Notes under the pieces: generated by a model
The model's database searches: none
What the model was told of the DNA's origin: nothing
Seen by the model: only the letters and a program-made list of their open reading frames with translations
Shown: positions 1 through 9,362 of the stretch, one piece after another
Position numbering within the stretch: position 1 is the stretch's first letter
Layout of the letters: every line of letters starts with the position of its first letter
From: Desulfosediminicola ganghwensis
GTDB lineage: Bacteria; Desulfobacterota; Desulfobulbia; Desulfobulbales; Desulfocapsaceae
Assembly: GCF_005116675.2 (NCBI RefSeq)
Contig: NZ_CP050699.1
Span: forward strand, 5,217,001 to 5,281,000
Length of the DNA stretch: 64,000 nucleotides
Direction of reading: 5' to 3'
Program-made: the position numbers and the translations under genes

Positions 1-1132
1 TACTGGTGAGGTAAATCTCATCCGAGCCCTGGTGGTCGTCGGGACCGAACTGCAGGACAACACCTCCCAGATCAAAGCGCCCTACACTGTGCATGGTTTC
101 AATAAATTTTTCGCGGGTCAACGGCTGTGGGACTTCCCTGGCAATCATGGCAAAGAGTTTACCTGCGATATACCCTTCCAGGGAGGTAAAGCTTAACGGT
201 ACATCATGCTGGTATTTGCCCATTGCCCGCTCATACTCACGGACCAGGGGCAGTTTGTTATCGGTTGGAAGTGGCACTACCTGAGAAACGATCACGTTTT
301 TGCCGTATCCGCCCAGGGTCTCTTTGAGACTTTCCGTGCCAACAAAACTAATTGAGCCATAAATAAGCTCACCACTATATTTATTTTTGCTGAGCTTGAT
401 GAATTCAGCACAGGCCGAGTATGTACCGACCAGCACCACCGCTTCCGGCCTGGCTGCGTGAATCTCCTCAAGGCCGCCGATCACAGCTACGGTGTTACGT
501 TCGTAACTGGCGGTAGAAACCAGTTCCACCCCCCGTCTCTCAAGAGCAAGCTCAAGACCTTTCAAACCGGCATAGCCATAACTGTCATTCTGGTAGAAGC
601 ATGCTATCCTCTTGATACCTTTCACATTTACCAGGTAAGATGCGACCCGCTCTATCTCCTGATAATAACTGCCGCGAACATTGATCACATATCTGCGGAA
701 GGGAGATCTCAGCAAATCCGCACCACTGAATGGTGCGAAAAATGGTATCTCATACTTTTCAACCAGAGGAATAACAGCTTTGGAGGTCGGAGTGCCCACT
801 TCACCGATCAACATCAGCACGTGATCGGTATTGATAAGCTCCAGGGTATTTCGTATTGCCCGGTCCGGCTCATAGCCATCATCCCTGCTCAATAACCGAA
901 CCTCCCGGCCATGGACACCACCTTCCTCATTCACCTTGGAAAAGGCGGCAAGCAACCCCCCCCGAAGTTCAAGACCCAGATCCTTGGATGGGCCGGTCAA
1001 GGCACAGGACTGCCCAAGCACTATCGGGTATGGTTTCATCTTCCCCTCTGCCCTGACCTCGGTCAGCACACCACTGACCATCACAAAGGACAGCACAACC
1101 AGCAAACATGCAAAATATTGATTTTTTTTCAT
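1..1132 (-). CDS. ABC transporter solute-binding protein, branched-chain amino acid type (3' end outside window)
   Basis: The frame is open from an ATG at 1132 to the window edge, giving about 377 residues. The N-terminus is MKKNQYFACLLVV followed by a hydrophobic stretch and a likely signal cleavage near AEGK, so the product is exported. The body reads like the Peripla_BP_6/LivK family: a PIVLGQSCALTGPSKDLG start, a GGVHGREVRLLSRDDG segment and the IGEVGTPTSKAVIPL ligand-pocket region. Such proteins bind amino acids or related solutes for an ABC importer. The visible part is already close to a full binding protein, so the missing end could be only a few residues, or the domain could be the sensory half of a larger receptor; the missing sequence would decide. 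A run of eight C (956-963) lies inside the gene but the frame is intact. Confidence 0.85.
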   Translation of the reverse strand, partial: MKKNQYFACLLVVLSFVMVSGVLTEVRAEGKMKPYPIVLGQSCALTGPSKDLGLELRGGLLAAFSKVNEEGGVHGREVRLLSRDDGYEPDRAIRNTLELINTDHVLMLIGEVGTPTSKAVIPLVEKYEIPFFAPFSGADLLRSPFRRYVINVRGSYYQEIERVASYLVNVKGIKRIACFYQNDSYGYAGLKGLELALERRGVELVSTASYERNTVAVIGGLEEIHAARPEAVVLVGTYSACAEFIKLSKNKYSGELIYGSISFVGTESLKETLGGYGKNVIVSQVVPLPTDNKLPLVREYERAMGKYQHDVPLSFTSLEGYIAGKLFAMIAREVPQPLTREKFIETMHSVGRFDLGGVVLQFGPDDHQGSDEIYLTS

Positions 1133-1444
1133 ACTACAATTCACACCATACCCGGTCTTCAGCTTCCTGCCGTTCGTCCCCAAAGACGATGAATAAACGT
1201 AAAAGAAACACTATCGGCCATACCTGGAAATCTTCAGTGATCCTCTCAGCACTCCATCAAAAAAAGTAGTTAAGATTTCAATGAAAAGCAAGACCATTGA
1301 TGCTCACCACTCGCAACATAGTCCAATCTGTAATAGCCGGTGCACCAGATAACCGATTTAACCCCGATATCACATCGGCGGATACCATTGTGGCAATTGA
1401 CGAATCATAACTGCCCGACGATGAGTACTTTAGACAGATGCAGT

Positions 1445-1514
1445 TGTGTAATTACACATTGTTCATAAGAAATATGGGTTAACGGTTGAAATAATGCCAC
1501 ACTATCTATATTTT
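1445..1514 (+). promoter_or_regulatory. Putative CRP/FNR-like palindrome and sigma-70 promoter before fdhD
   Basis: The 431-base space between the binding-protein gene and fdhD holds a perfect 14-bp palindrome, TGTGTAATTACACA (1445-1458), of the TGTG-N6-CACA type recognised by CRP/FNR-family regulators. About 30 bp downstream is a possible promoter: TTGAAA (1486-1491), 17-bp spacer, TATTTT (1509-1514). If transcription starts near 1521 the palindrome is centred near -70, a usual activator position. I see nothing else in this space. Inference from sequence only. Confidence 0.4.
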
Positions 1515-1563
1515 GTAGCTTCTTTGCGTACCACTGCTATAACGAATACACTAGGGACACACT

Positions 1564-2358
1564 ATGTCAGACATGCGACCGACCCCTTCCACTCATACCA
1601 TGAGTCATTCCACCACCATTGTTACCCCCGACAGCAGGGTAGAACAATACGAGCAGGTGGCTATCGAGACTCCATATTCCATTGCCCTCAATGACGAAAC
1701 CATCGGTTCATCAATGGTCCTGCCCATAGGTCTTGAGGAATTCGGCGTGGGCTTTCTTTTTGGCCAGGGCTATATCTCATCGCCTGAAGAGGTGAAAGAG
1801 GTAATAGTTTGCCCCGAAGGAAGGATAGCAGTCTATGCTGACGTTGAACGCACTGAACCCAAAGAGGTCATCATCACCTCCGGTTGCGGCGGTACCGGAA
1901 AGATTTCGAGAGAGATGCTGGAAGGCGCCTTCGATCCTCTACAGGAAACCACAATTACCTTTCCTGAAGTCCGGCAGTTCATCAGACAGTCACTGCACTA
2001 CTCTACGCTGGGTAATGATACCCACTGCGTGCATGGTTGCGGCCTCTGGCAGGACAATTGCCTGAAAGTCTACTATGAAGATGTAGGACGACACAACGCT
2101 GTGGATAAAGTGATGGGAGCCATTCTACTCGGCAAGGCCACACCCCGCGCCGCAATCTACACCACCGGCCGCCTCACTTCAGACATGGTGTTGAAATGTG
2201 CCCGCATGGGTATTCCCATTATCATGTCACGCACCTCGCCATCTTCGCTGGGACTTGCTATTGCCCGTAGATCAGGGGCGACCCTTGCCGCCTACGCCCG
2301 GCCGGACAGGCTCAATGTCTTCAATGCTCCCGAGAGAATTATCAGCGAGGCAGAGTAA
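1564..2358 (+). CDS. fdhD: Formate dehydrogenase accessory sulfurtransferase FdhD
   Basis: The 264-residue product matches FdhD, the protein that passes sulfur from the cysteine desulfurase IscS to the molybdenum/tungsten bis-MGD cofactor of formate dehydrogenase. Family signatures seen are YEDVGRHNAVDKVMG, TTGRLTSDMVLKCARMG and SRTSPSSLGLAIA. The usual cysteine loop reads SGCGGTGK, so the first Cys of the E. coli CxxC pair is present and the second is replaced. Instead there is an unusual HCVHGCGLW segment where many family members have GG-x-H-small-small-L. The start ATG follows AGGG at good spacing. No formate dehydrogenase subunit is nearby, so it acts on an enzyme encoded elsewhere. It is a single gene on its strand. 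Confidence 0.93.
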   Translation: MSDMRPTPSTHTMSHSTTIVTPDSRVEQYEQVAIETPYSIALNDETIGSSMVLPIGLEEFGVGFLFGQGYISSPEEVKEVIVCPEGRIAVYADVERTEPKEVIITSGCGGTGKISREMLEGAFDPLQETTITFPEVRQFIRQSLHYSTLGNDTHCVHGCGLWQDNCLKVYYEDVGRHNAVDKVMGAILLGKATPRAAIYTTGRLTSDMVLKCARMGIPIIMSRTSPSSLGLAIARRSGATLAAYARPDRLNVFNAPERIISEAE

Positions 2359-2406
2359 GAGACTCCGCCCCGCTTGTTTTCCTGTGCAGACGAAAACTGC
2401 TGCCGG

Positions 2407-3348
2407 CTATTTTTTCTCCATACCAAGCTCAATCAACTTTTCTAGGAGGGCGGGGAAGTCCAGTCCATGAGCGGCGGCGGCCTGGGGGAACAGGCTGGTT
2501 TCTGTCATCCCCGGAATAGTATTGGTTTCAAGCAGGTAGAGATTTTCTTCTGAATCCATCAGCATGTCGGTACGGGAATAGCCTTTGAGCCTTAATACCT
2601 TATGGGCTCTGATCGCATAATCCTGTGCCTTACGGGAAATCTCCGCGCTCACCGGAGCCGGACAGATCTCCTCTGAAGCGCCCGGAACATATTTGGCGTT
2701 ATAATCAAAAAACTCAAAATCCTTACCGGGCACTATCTCTATCAACGGCAGCCCTTCGGGATCATCATTACCGAGAACTCCCACCGTCAATTCACGCCCT
2801 TCGATATATTGCTCCACCATGACCGATCGACCATGTGTCAGCGCGGTCTCAATTCCGGCTATCAACTCATTTTCTGTTCTGGCAATGGTCAAACCAAGAC
2901 TTGAGCCCTCGCGCACCGGTTTTACAACCAGGGGCAGCCCAAGATTTGCCACAAGTTCTCTGCCGCTTGGCACTTTCCGGGGAGTAACTACCTCCCACCG
3001 GGCAACAGGAAGCCCCTCCGTGAGATACAGATCTTTAGCCAGGTCCTTGTCCATGGCAATGGCACTGCCAAGTACCCCCGCACCCTGGTACGGTATATTC
3101 AGGAGCTCGAGATAGCCCTGCACGGTGCCGTCTTCGCCATTTTTGCCATGGAGAAGAATAAAAGCACAATCTATATTATCTTTTTCCTCAAACAATCGGC
3201 CGAGATCAGTCGCCGGATCGAAACGTAACACTTCGAAATTTCTTGCCAGTAAAGCCTTCTCAACCCCTGCCGCTCCTTTCAGCGACACTTCACGTTCACC
3301 AGAGGTCCCGCCAGCCAGCAAGGCAATTCGTAATTTTTGTTCTTGCAT
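2407..3348 (-). CDS. ddl: D-alanine--D-alanine ligase
   Basis: A 313-residue ATP-grasp ligase that joins two D-alanines for peptidoglycan precursors in the cytoplasm. Diagnostic segments are LAGGTSGEREVSLKG at the N-terminus (first D-Ala site), LLHGKNGEDGTVQG, the ATP-grasp stretch VVKPVREGSSLG and the C-terminal metal/D-Ala loop LLETNTIPGMTETSL. Length is typical of DdlB-type enzymes (about 300-320 residues). The ATG has GGAGAG a few bases upstream. It converges on fdhD with 48 bases between stop codons and stands apart from any mur-fts cluster, which is common for a stand-alone ddl. Confidence 0.95.
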   Translation of the reverse strand: MQEQKLRIALLAGGTSGEREVSLKGAAGVEKALLARNFEVLRFDPATDLGRLFEEKDNIDCAFILLHGKNGEDGTVQGYLELLNIPYQGAGVLGSAIAMDKDLAKDLYLTEGLPVARWEVVTPRKVPSGRELVANLGLPLVVKPVREGSSLGLTIARTENELIAGIETALTHGRSVMVEQYIEGRELTVGVLGNDDPEGLPLIEIVPGKDFEFFDYNAKYVPGASEEICPAPVSAEISRKAQDYAIRAHKVLRLKGYSRTDMLMDSEENLYLLETNTIPGMTETSLFPQAAAAHGLDFPALLEKLIELGMEKK

Positions 3349-3619
3349 TGGAATCTCTCCTTATGGTATTCGATCACGTTTCACAAATTACAATTGAGTT
3401 GTACCGTTGCACTTGAGACTGTACTGCACTATCTCTTTGTGACAGAGTAATTACAGAATCAGTTGAAGATGCGTATCGACACCTGGCCAGCCTCTTCAAC
3501 ACAGCGCATAGATGCGGTAATACTGTAAAAAGAAGTCAGCCAACAGCCGAAATAGGACAAAGACGAGTCACTTCAAGCCACTGAGCAATCACCGTGGCTT
3601 CTCGTACTCATCGTCATTC

Positions 3620-5011
3620 ATGGAAACGGAAATAATTCAAAAACTGCAAGCCATAGTCGGTTCAGAGCATTGTACAACCCGACTGGAAGATCTGCACTGT
3701 TATTCTTATGATGGCCGGGCCAACCCTTCTCTTCCTGAAGCGGTTGTATTCCCGGACTCCACAGAGCAGGTGAGTCAGATTATGAAGCTTGCAGGCAAAT
3801 ACCAGTTTCCCGTGGTTCCGCGCGGCGCCGGCACAGGCATGACCGGCGGGGCTATCCCGGTTGCAGGCGGGCTGGTCATGGCCATGACCCGCATGAACAG
3901 AATTATTGAGATCGATAGTGATAACCAGGTGGCCGTCGTTGAACCAGGTGTTATTACCATCGACCTGCAAAAAGCTGCAAAAAAGGTCGGGCTTTTTTAC
4001 CCTCCCGATCCTGCCAGCCTGAAATATTGCACCATTGGCGGTAACGCCGGAGAATGTGCAGGTGGACCTGCTGCGGTAAAGTATGGTGTGACCAAAGATT
4101 ACATAATGGGTCTTGAGGTGGTTTTACCCTCCGGAGAGGTCATCCACACCGGTACCCGTACCGAAAAAGGAGTCACCGGTTACGATCTCACCAGACTGTT
4201 TGTCGGCTGCGAAGGCACCCTGGGGATTATGACCCGGCTCTATTGCCGGCTAATACCAGCCCCGGAGGCAAAGGAAACATTTCTGATCAGTTCAGATTCA
4301 CTTTCGGCTATAACCGGGCTTGTTGCAAAGATTCTCAACAACAACATCCTGCCCTGCAAACTTGAATACATGGATCGCACTGCCATCAAGGTGGTCTCAG
4401 GTATCATGGCAGAACCACCAGGTGAAGATGTTGAGGCGTTGCTGATTGTCGAACTCGACGGAACCGGAGAATCTGTGGCCGAGCAAAAGCAAAGGCTCCT
4501 GGCAATGCTGCAGGTTTTAGATGAGTTCACGGTTCACCACGCCGCAACCAGTGAAGAGGTCAGTCAGCTCTGGCAGGCACGGCGCTCAATTTCACCTGCG
4601 ACATTGAATCTGAAGCCCCACAAAATCAGCGAGGATGTTGCCGTACCACGCAGTCGAATCCCTGAACTGGTAGCCCATTGCGAGACCCTCTCAGCCGAAC
4701 TCGGGTTGACCATCCTCAGCTATGGCCACGCAGGTGACGGTAATATTCACGTAAATATCATGCTCGATAAAACCAACCCACAGGAACTTAAAGCTGGGGA
4801 AGAGGCGAAAAAGCGACTCTTTGAATTCACCATCTCCATTGATGGAACACTCTCGGGTGAGCATGGTATTGGTATAACTAAGGCGCCCTATCTTGACCTC
4901 GAACTCAACGAGGCCACGATAGCAGTAATGAAACAGCTCAAAACGCTGTTTGATCCACTGAACATATTAAACCCTGGAAAAATTTTTCCACAGTCTCCGT
5001 CGAGGGGGTGA
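3620..5011 (+). CDS. FAD-linked oxidase, GlcD/D-lactate dehydrogenase family
   Basis: The 463-residue product has the FAD_binding_4 (PCMH) fold at residues about 40-220 and the FAD-linked oxidase C-terminal domain after it. Seen motifs are VPRGAGTGMTGGA and the PPDPAS-x(5)-TIGGNAGECAGG FAD loop in the first half, and ILSYGHAGDGNIHVNIM and SGEHGIGITK in the second. This family oxidises 2-hydroxy acids such as glycolate or D-lactate. No iron-sulfur partner (GlcF) or electron-transfer flavoprotein gene is adjacent, so substrate and acceptor cannot be assigned. No clear ribosome binding site precedes the ATG at 3620. The 271 bases before it hold no gene that I can see. Confidence 0.9.
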   Translation: METEIIQKLQAIVGSEHCTTRLEDLHCYSYDGRANPSLPEAVVFPDSTEQVSQIMKLAGKYQFPVVPRGAGTGMTGGAIPVAGGLVMAMTRMNRIIEIDSDNQVAVVEPGVITIDLQKAAKKVGLFYPPDPASLKYCTIGGNAGECAGGPAAVKYGVTKDYIMGLEVVLPSGEVIHTGTRTEKGVTGYDLTRLFVGCEGTLGIMTRLYCRLIPAPEAKETFLISSDSLSAITGLVAKILNNNILPCKLEYMDRTAIKVVSGIMAEPPGEDVEALLIVELDGTGESVAEQKQRLLAMLQVLDEFTVHHAATSEEVSQLWQARRSISPATLNLKPHKISEDVAVPRSRIPELVAHCETLSAELGLTILSYGHAGDGNIHVNIMLDKTNPQELKAGEEAKKRLFEFTISIDGTLSGEHGIGITKAPYLDLELNEATIAVMKQLKTLFDPLNILNPGKIFPQSPSRG

Positions 5012-5144
5012 ATTTCAATCACTTAGATCAACCAGAAAAAAAGAATAGCGGTAAAGTCAGTACATTCCTTGGCAATTGCAGCAGTTAAGGCTGTAAATTG
5101 CAGGCTACATCTTGCAGGATTTGTGCGCTTTTCCTACAAAGAGA

Positions 5145-5173
5145 TTGACAGAAAGGCAACTTCCTTTTATATA
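5145..5173 (+). promoter_or_regulatory. Sigma-70 promoter of rpsU-xerD
   Basis: TTGACA (5145-5150), a 17-bp spacer and TATATA (5168-5173) match the consensus closely. Transcription would begin about 95 bases before the rpsU ATG, leaving a fairly long leader. It is the best sigma-70 promoter in the window, fitting for a ribosomal protein gene. Confidence 0.75.
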
Positions 5174-5275
5174 AAAAAGGTTATGTTGTGTATTTGCCCC
5201 TTTTAGGCATTTATTGCGTTTAATTAATGCAACAGCCTGAAAACATATGAATATTTTCCATAAACGGAGCCAAAA

Positions 5276-5470
5276 ATGATAGAAGTTGAAGTTCGAGGAG
5301 ATCTCGAATATGCAATTCGCCAGCTGAAGAAAAAACTGCAGATTGACGGTATCAAAAGAGAACTCAAGCGTCGCGAATACTACGAGAAGCCAAGCGTAAA
5401 GAAACGCCGCAAGCAGGCTGAGGCCCGCAGAAAGCTCCGCAAGTTCAACCGTCTCAGAAGAGCGCATTAG
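5276..5470 (+). CDS. rpsU: 30S ribosomal protein S21
   Basis: A 64-residue, very basic protein with the bS21 pattern: a short N-terminal beta segment (IEVEVRGDLEYAIRQLKKKL), the REYYEKPSVKKRRK core and an arginine/lysine-rich helical tail. bS21 binds the small ribosomal subunit near the mRNA exit and helps initiation. A good ribosome binding site, CGGAG, lies eight bases before the ATG. The strong promoter 100 bases upstream probably serves both this gene and the recombinase 52 bases downstream. Length is normal for the family. Confidence 0.97.
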   Translation: MIEVEVRGDLEYAIRQLKKKLQIDGIKRELKRREYYEKPSVKKRRKQAEARRKLRKFNRLRRAH

Positions 5471-5522
5471 TCTTTTGTTTGAAAAGCCTTGCAATACGGC
5501 TTTTTGAATAGGGGCAGCACGT

Positions 5523-6458
5523 GTGACACGGCCTCCCGGAAATAACAAGCCGCCTCTTCTGCCGGAACAGTTCCTTGGCGCATATGAACTGTTCCTCCAA
5601 TATCTCATATCAGAAAGGCGGCTTGCCGAAAACAGCGTTGAGGCATACTCTGCCGACATCAACGGTTTTCTCACCTATCTCGCCCGCAAACGCAAGAAAA
5701 CGTTTGAAGAGGTAAATCTCAAGGTCATCCACAATTTTCTCCAGAACTGCCTTGAGAACAATATTTCCCATCGCAGCAACGCCAGACGTGTATCGGCGTT
5801 ACGCACCTTTTTCAATTTCCTTGTCCAGCGAAATCTGACAGCTGATAATCCGTTTGTTGCTGTCGATCTGCCGAAGAGCGGTAAAAAACTCCCCATCGCA
5901 CTTTCAGTTACTGAGGTCAGCAAACTGCTCAAGCCACCTGGACTGGTTACCCCCATAAGCCGTCGAGACACGGCAATGATCTTTCTCCTCTATTCTACCG
6001 GGCTACGGGTTTCCGAACTGGTCAACCTGCCACAATCCGCCGTCAACCTGACCTCCTGTTTCATCCGGGTACTCGGTAAAGGCAACAAAGAGCGCCTCAT
6101 TCCTTTTGGCCGGCAGGCTAAAGAGAAAATTGAAGAATATATCGACCTCGGTCGGCCAAGGATTCTCAACGGCAAACGATCCAACTACCTTTTTGTCACC
6201 AACCGGGGCAGTTGTATGACCCGACTCAGGTTCTGGCAAATCATCCGCAAAGTCGCCCTGGCAGTAGGAATTGACAAAGATATTTCACCGCACATGCTCA
6301 GGCATTCCTTCGCCACGCACCTGTTATCGCACGGTGCCGACCTGCGTGCGGTTCAGATGATGCTCGGTCATGCCGACATCTCGACCACTCAGGTTTATAC
6401 CCATGTCGACCAGGACAGATTGAAAACTATTCATAAAAAGTTTCATCCGAGGGGATGA
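5523..6458 (+). CDS. Tyrosine recombinase, XerC/XerD type
   Basis: A 311-residue site-specific recombinase with the SAM-like N-terminal DNA-binding domain (FLQYLISERRLAENSVEAY) and a C-terminal catalytic domain. All expected catalytic residues are visible: Arg162 in TGLRVSEL, Lys in GKGNKERLIPF, HMLRHSFATHLL (His-x-x-Arg), GHADIS (His) and the nucleophile Tyr292 in TTQVYTHV. This size and motif set fit XerC/XerD, which resolve chromosome dimers at dif with FtsK; the sequence does not tell XerC from XerD. The start is GTG at 5523. It probably shares the rpsU transcript. No dif-like site or integrated element is visible next to it, so a housekeeping role is more likely than a phage integrase. 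Confidence 0.93.
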   Translation: MTRPPGNNKPPLLPEQFLGAYELFLQYLISERRLAENSVEAYSADINGFLTYLARKRKKTFEEVNLKVIHNFLQNCLENNISHRSNARRVSALRTFFNFLVQRNLTADNPFVAVDLPKSGKKLPIALSVTEVSKLLKPPGLVTPISRRDTAMIFLLYSTGLRVSELVNLPQSAVNLTSCFIRVLGKGNKERLIPFGRQAKEKIEEYIDLGRPRILNGKRSNYLFVTNRGSCMTRLRFWQIIRKVALAVGIDKDISPHMLRHSFATHLLSHGADLRAVQMMLGHADISTTQVYTHVDQDRLKTIHKKFHPRG

Positions 6459-6583
6459 AATTGTGTACATATTGGCAATAGTAGGTAAAGCTACCCTGAG
6501 TAAATACCACAAATTGCCCAAAGCATAACTCCCCGACCGGAACATAGCATCTCGGGATTAAACACAACTGAGCGACCTGATTA

Positions 6584-9301
6584 ATGCGAGTAATCACTAC
6601 GCACCTTAACGCAGATTTCGACGGCATGGCCTCCATGGTGGCGGCCCACAAACTCTACCCTGATGCCGTTCTAGCCTTTTCCGGTTCCCAGGAGAAAAAC
6701 CTGCGCGATTTCATTTCGCAGTCCCTGCTTTATACTTATGATTTTAGGAAAACAAGCGATATAGATCTGGATCAGGTTGAGATGCTGATTATCGTCGACA
6801 CCCGCTCATCCTCCCGCATTGGTAATTTCTCCAAATGTCTGGAAGACAGTAAAATTCCGGTGCATATTTACGACCACCATCCGGAAAGCCCCAGTGATAT
6901 CGAGGCTGAGGTTGAGATTATCAAAAATGTCGGTGCCACCTCGACCATCTTCACCCAGCTGATCAAAGAACGGGACCTGGATATCACTCCGGATGAGGCG
7001 ACCATCCTCTGTCTCGGAATTTATGAAGACACCGGTTCGCTTACCCACCTGACGACCTCACCCGAAGATCTCGAGGCGGCCGCCTGGCTGGTACGAAAAG
7101 GGGCAAAGCTCGATATCGTTTCACAATTTATCACGTACGAGTTAACCACCCAGCAGGTAGAGTTGCTGCATGACCTGATGAAGTCAGCAACGCAGTACAC
7201 TATCCAGTCCATCCCCATCGTGGTGGTGACCCATTCGCTACAGAACTATGTTGACGATTTTGCCCTGATAGTCCGACGCTTCATGACCATGGAGAATCTG
7301 GATACACTTTTTGCTCTGGTCTCCATGGCAGGCAGGATTTATCTCATTGCCAGGAGCCGAATCCAGGATATCAACGTCGGCGCCATCGCCCGCGATATGG
7401 GGGGGGGCGGTCACTCCACCGCGGCATCTGCCACGGTCAAGGATATGACCCTGATTGAGGCCCATGAAAAGCTGATCCAGACCCTGCACCGTCACGTGCG
7501 GCCACAGCCCATAGCGAAAGAACTGATGTCAATGCCGGCCATCACGATACCGGCCGACATATCCCTGACCAACGCAGCTTTTTTGCTCAACCGCTATTCA
7601 ATCAACTCAGTTCCGGTTGAAGCCCCTGCAACGACTCGCATACAGGAATGCCCATTTCTGAATATCGTCGGCATTATCTCCCGCCAGGTTATTGAAAAGG
7701 CGCTGCACCATAATCTCGGTGAATTGCTGGTCAGCGACTATATGTCCACCGATATAGATTTTCTTTCGCTCAATGCAACCCTGGCCGATATTCAGGAATT
7801 GATCATAGAAAACCGCCAGCGCATCATCCCAATCATCCAGGATGGCAAACTGGAAGGAGTCATTACCCGTACTGATCTGCTCAACCATCTGGTTAATGAC
7901 CCGGCCCATCTGCCTAAGAATTTACTGCACGAGACCGAGTACCCATCACTTGAGCGCAAACGGAACCTGAACAAGCTGATGATCGACTGTCTCAACCGGG
8001 ACATGATTCAACTGCTTCATGTCATAGGTGAAGTAGCCGATCAGATTCGCTTCAATGCCTTTGCTGTTGGCGGTTTTGTCCGTGACCTGCTTTTAAAAAA
8101 GCGAAATCTCGATCTTGATATCGTAGTCGAAGGTGACGGTCTCATCTTCGCGCGACATCTCTCCGAACGGTTGGATGGCAGGTACAGAACCCATGAACGT
8201 TTTGGCACCGCCGTGGTAATGATGCCCAACGGCTTTAAGATCGACATCGCCACAGCCAGGCTTGAGTATTACGAATATCCAGCTGCCCTGCCCACCATTG
8301 AACTCTCTTCGATCAAGCTTGATCTCTATCGTCGGGACTTCACCATCAACGCCATGGCGGTCCAACTCAACCCAGGTCAGTTCGGTACCTTAATCGACTT
8401 CTTTAACTGCCAGAATGATCTCAAGCACCAGGAGATCAAGGTGCTGCATAATTTGAGTTTTGTCGAAGACCCAAGTCGAATTTTCAGGGCGATCCGCTTT
8501 GAAAAGAGAATGAATTTCCGCATCGCCCCCCATACCGCCCGGCTTATTAGAAATGCGGTGAAAATGAAACTTTTCGGCAAGGCAACCGATACCCGCCTGT
8601 TTTCAGAAATCCGCCAGATCCTCGCTGAAGAAAACCCCATTCCTGCCATTCAGCGTTTAGCCGAATTTAACCTTTTTCAATTCCTCTGGCCCGACCTGAG
8701 ACCGCACCTGAAAATCGATAGGCGGTTTATGCATATCCTAATACAGGCACAGAAGGCTATCAACTGGTACAAACTGCTCTACCTCAAAGAAGAATGTCCC
8801 TGTTGGATGGTCTACCTGCTTGCTATTATGGGCAGATCCCGGCTTGACGTGCTCGAGGCGTTCTGCCAGAGGTTTCTAGTTCCGCCGAAGGCCAAAGAGA
8901 CACTGCTGCGCCAGAAAGATCACGCTGACAAAACCGCCAACCTGCTGGCTCGCAGGAGGACACTGACCAACAGTGAGATTTACTGGCTACTTGAGGATTT
9001 TAACATTGAAGGCTTACTCTACCTGATGGCTATCGCTCGCAAGAGTTCCGTCAAAAAGGCAATATCCAAATACGTTACGGACTTGCGGCATGCCACGACC
9101 CTGATAAGCGGTCGCGACCTGAAAGCCATGGGCTATCAACCCGGCCCCGCCTTCAGGCAAATGCTCAATGGACTGCTGGAAAGCCGCCTAGACGGCGAAG
9201 TTGTCAGCAAAGAAGATGAGATCGCCTACATTCAAAGAAATTACCCGCTACCGACTACCTTATCCAGCAACGAGGTCCACGGTTCGGGTGAAGGAATCTA
9301 A
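6584..9301 (+). CDS. DHH-CBS-tRNA nucleotidyltransferase fusion (CCA-adding family)
   Basis: A 905-residue multidomain protein. Residues 1-150 form a DHH phosphoesterase domain (THLNADFDGMAS and IYDHHPES), followed by DHHA1 with GGGGHS near residue 272. Two CBS domains lie at about 312-455. From about 490 there is a class II nucleotidyltransferase/poly(A)-polymerase head (GGFVRDLLLK and NLDLDIVVEGDG, the catalytic Asp pair), RRDFTINAMA, the nucleotide-choosing EDPSRIFRAIRF helix near 627 and an RNA-binding tail. The family adds C and/or A residues to the tRNA 3' end; the fused front half is probably a nucleotide- or RNA-processing regulator. Species with this fusion may split CC- and A-addition between two enzymes; I cannot tell which this one performs. 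Nine Gs at 7399-7407 encode the GGGG motif. Confidence 0.9.
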   Translation: MRVITTHLNADFDGMASMVAAHKLYPDAVLAFSGSQEKNLRDFISQSLLYTYDFRKTSDIDLDQVEMLIIVDTRSSSRIGNFSKCLEDSKIPVHIYDHHPESPSDIEAEVEIIKNVGATSTIFTQLIKERDLDITPDEATILCLGIYEDTGSLTHLTTSPEDLEAAAWLVRKGAKLDIVSQFITYELTTQQVELLHDLMKSATQYTIQSIPIVVVTHSLQNYVDDFALIVRRFMTMENLDTLFALVSMAGRIYLIARSRIQDINVGAIARDMGGGGHSTAASATVKDMTLIEAHEKLIQTLHRHVRPQPIAKELMSMPAITIPADISLTNAAFLLNRYSINSVPVEAPATTRIQECPFLNIVGIISRQVIEKALHHNLGELLVSDYMSTDIDFLSLNATLADIQELIIENRQRIIPIIQDGKLEGVITRTDLLNHLVNDPAHLPKNLLHETEYPSLERKRNLNKLMIDCLNRDMIQLLHVIGEVADQIRFNAFAVGGFVRDLLLKKRNLDLDIVVEGDGLIFARHLSERLDGRYRTHERFGTAVVMMPNGFKIDIATARLEYYEYPAALPTIELSSIKLDLYRRDFTINAMAVQLNPGQFGTLIDFFNCQNDLKHQEIKVLHNLSFVEDPSRIFRAIRFEKRMNFRIAPHTARLIRNAVKMKLFGKATDTRLFSEIRQILAEENPIPAIQRLAEFNLFQFLWPDLRPHLKIDRRFMHILIQAQKAINWYKLLYLKEECPCWMVYLLAIMGRSRLDVLEAFCQRFLVPPKAKETLLRQKDHADKTANLLARRRTLTNSEIYWLLEDFNIEGLLYLMAIARKSSVKKAISKYVTDLRHATTLISGRDLKAMGYQPGPAFRQMLNGLLESRLDGEVVSKEDEIAYIQRNYPLPTTLSSNEVHGSGEGI

Positions 9302-9362
9302 GCATCCCATCACCTATTGAATAAATGACTTCCCCACTTTAACCTTTTCCCAATATTAGACG

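Noticed and set aside
956-963. Possible frameshift at eight C in the solute-binding protein gene
   Set aside because: Translation stays in the same family pattern across the run.
1494-1694. Short frame overlapping the fdhD start
   Set aside because: No ribosome binding site, out of frame with fdhD, and crosses its promoter region.
7399-7407. Frameshift at a nine-G run
   Set aside because: The frame continues unbroken with correct DHHA1, CBS and polymerase motifs on both sides.
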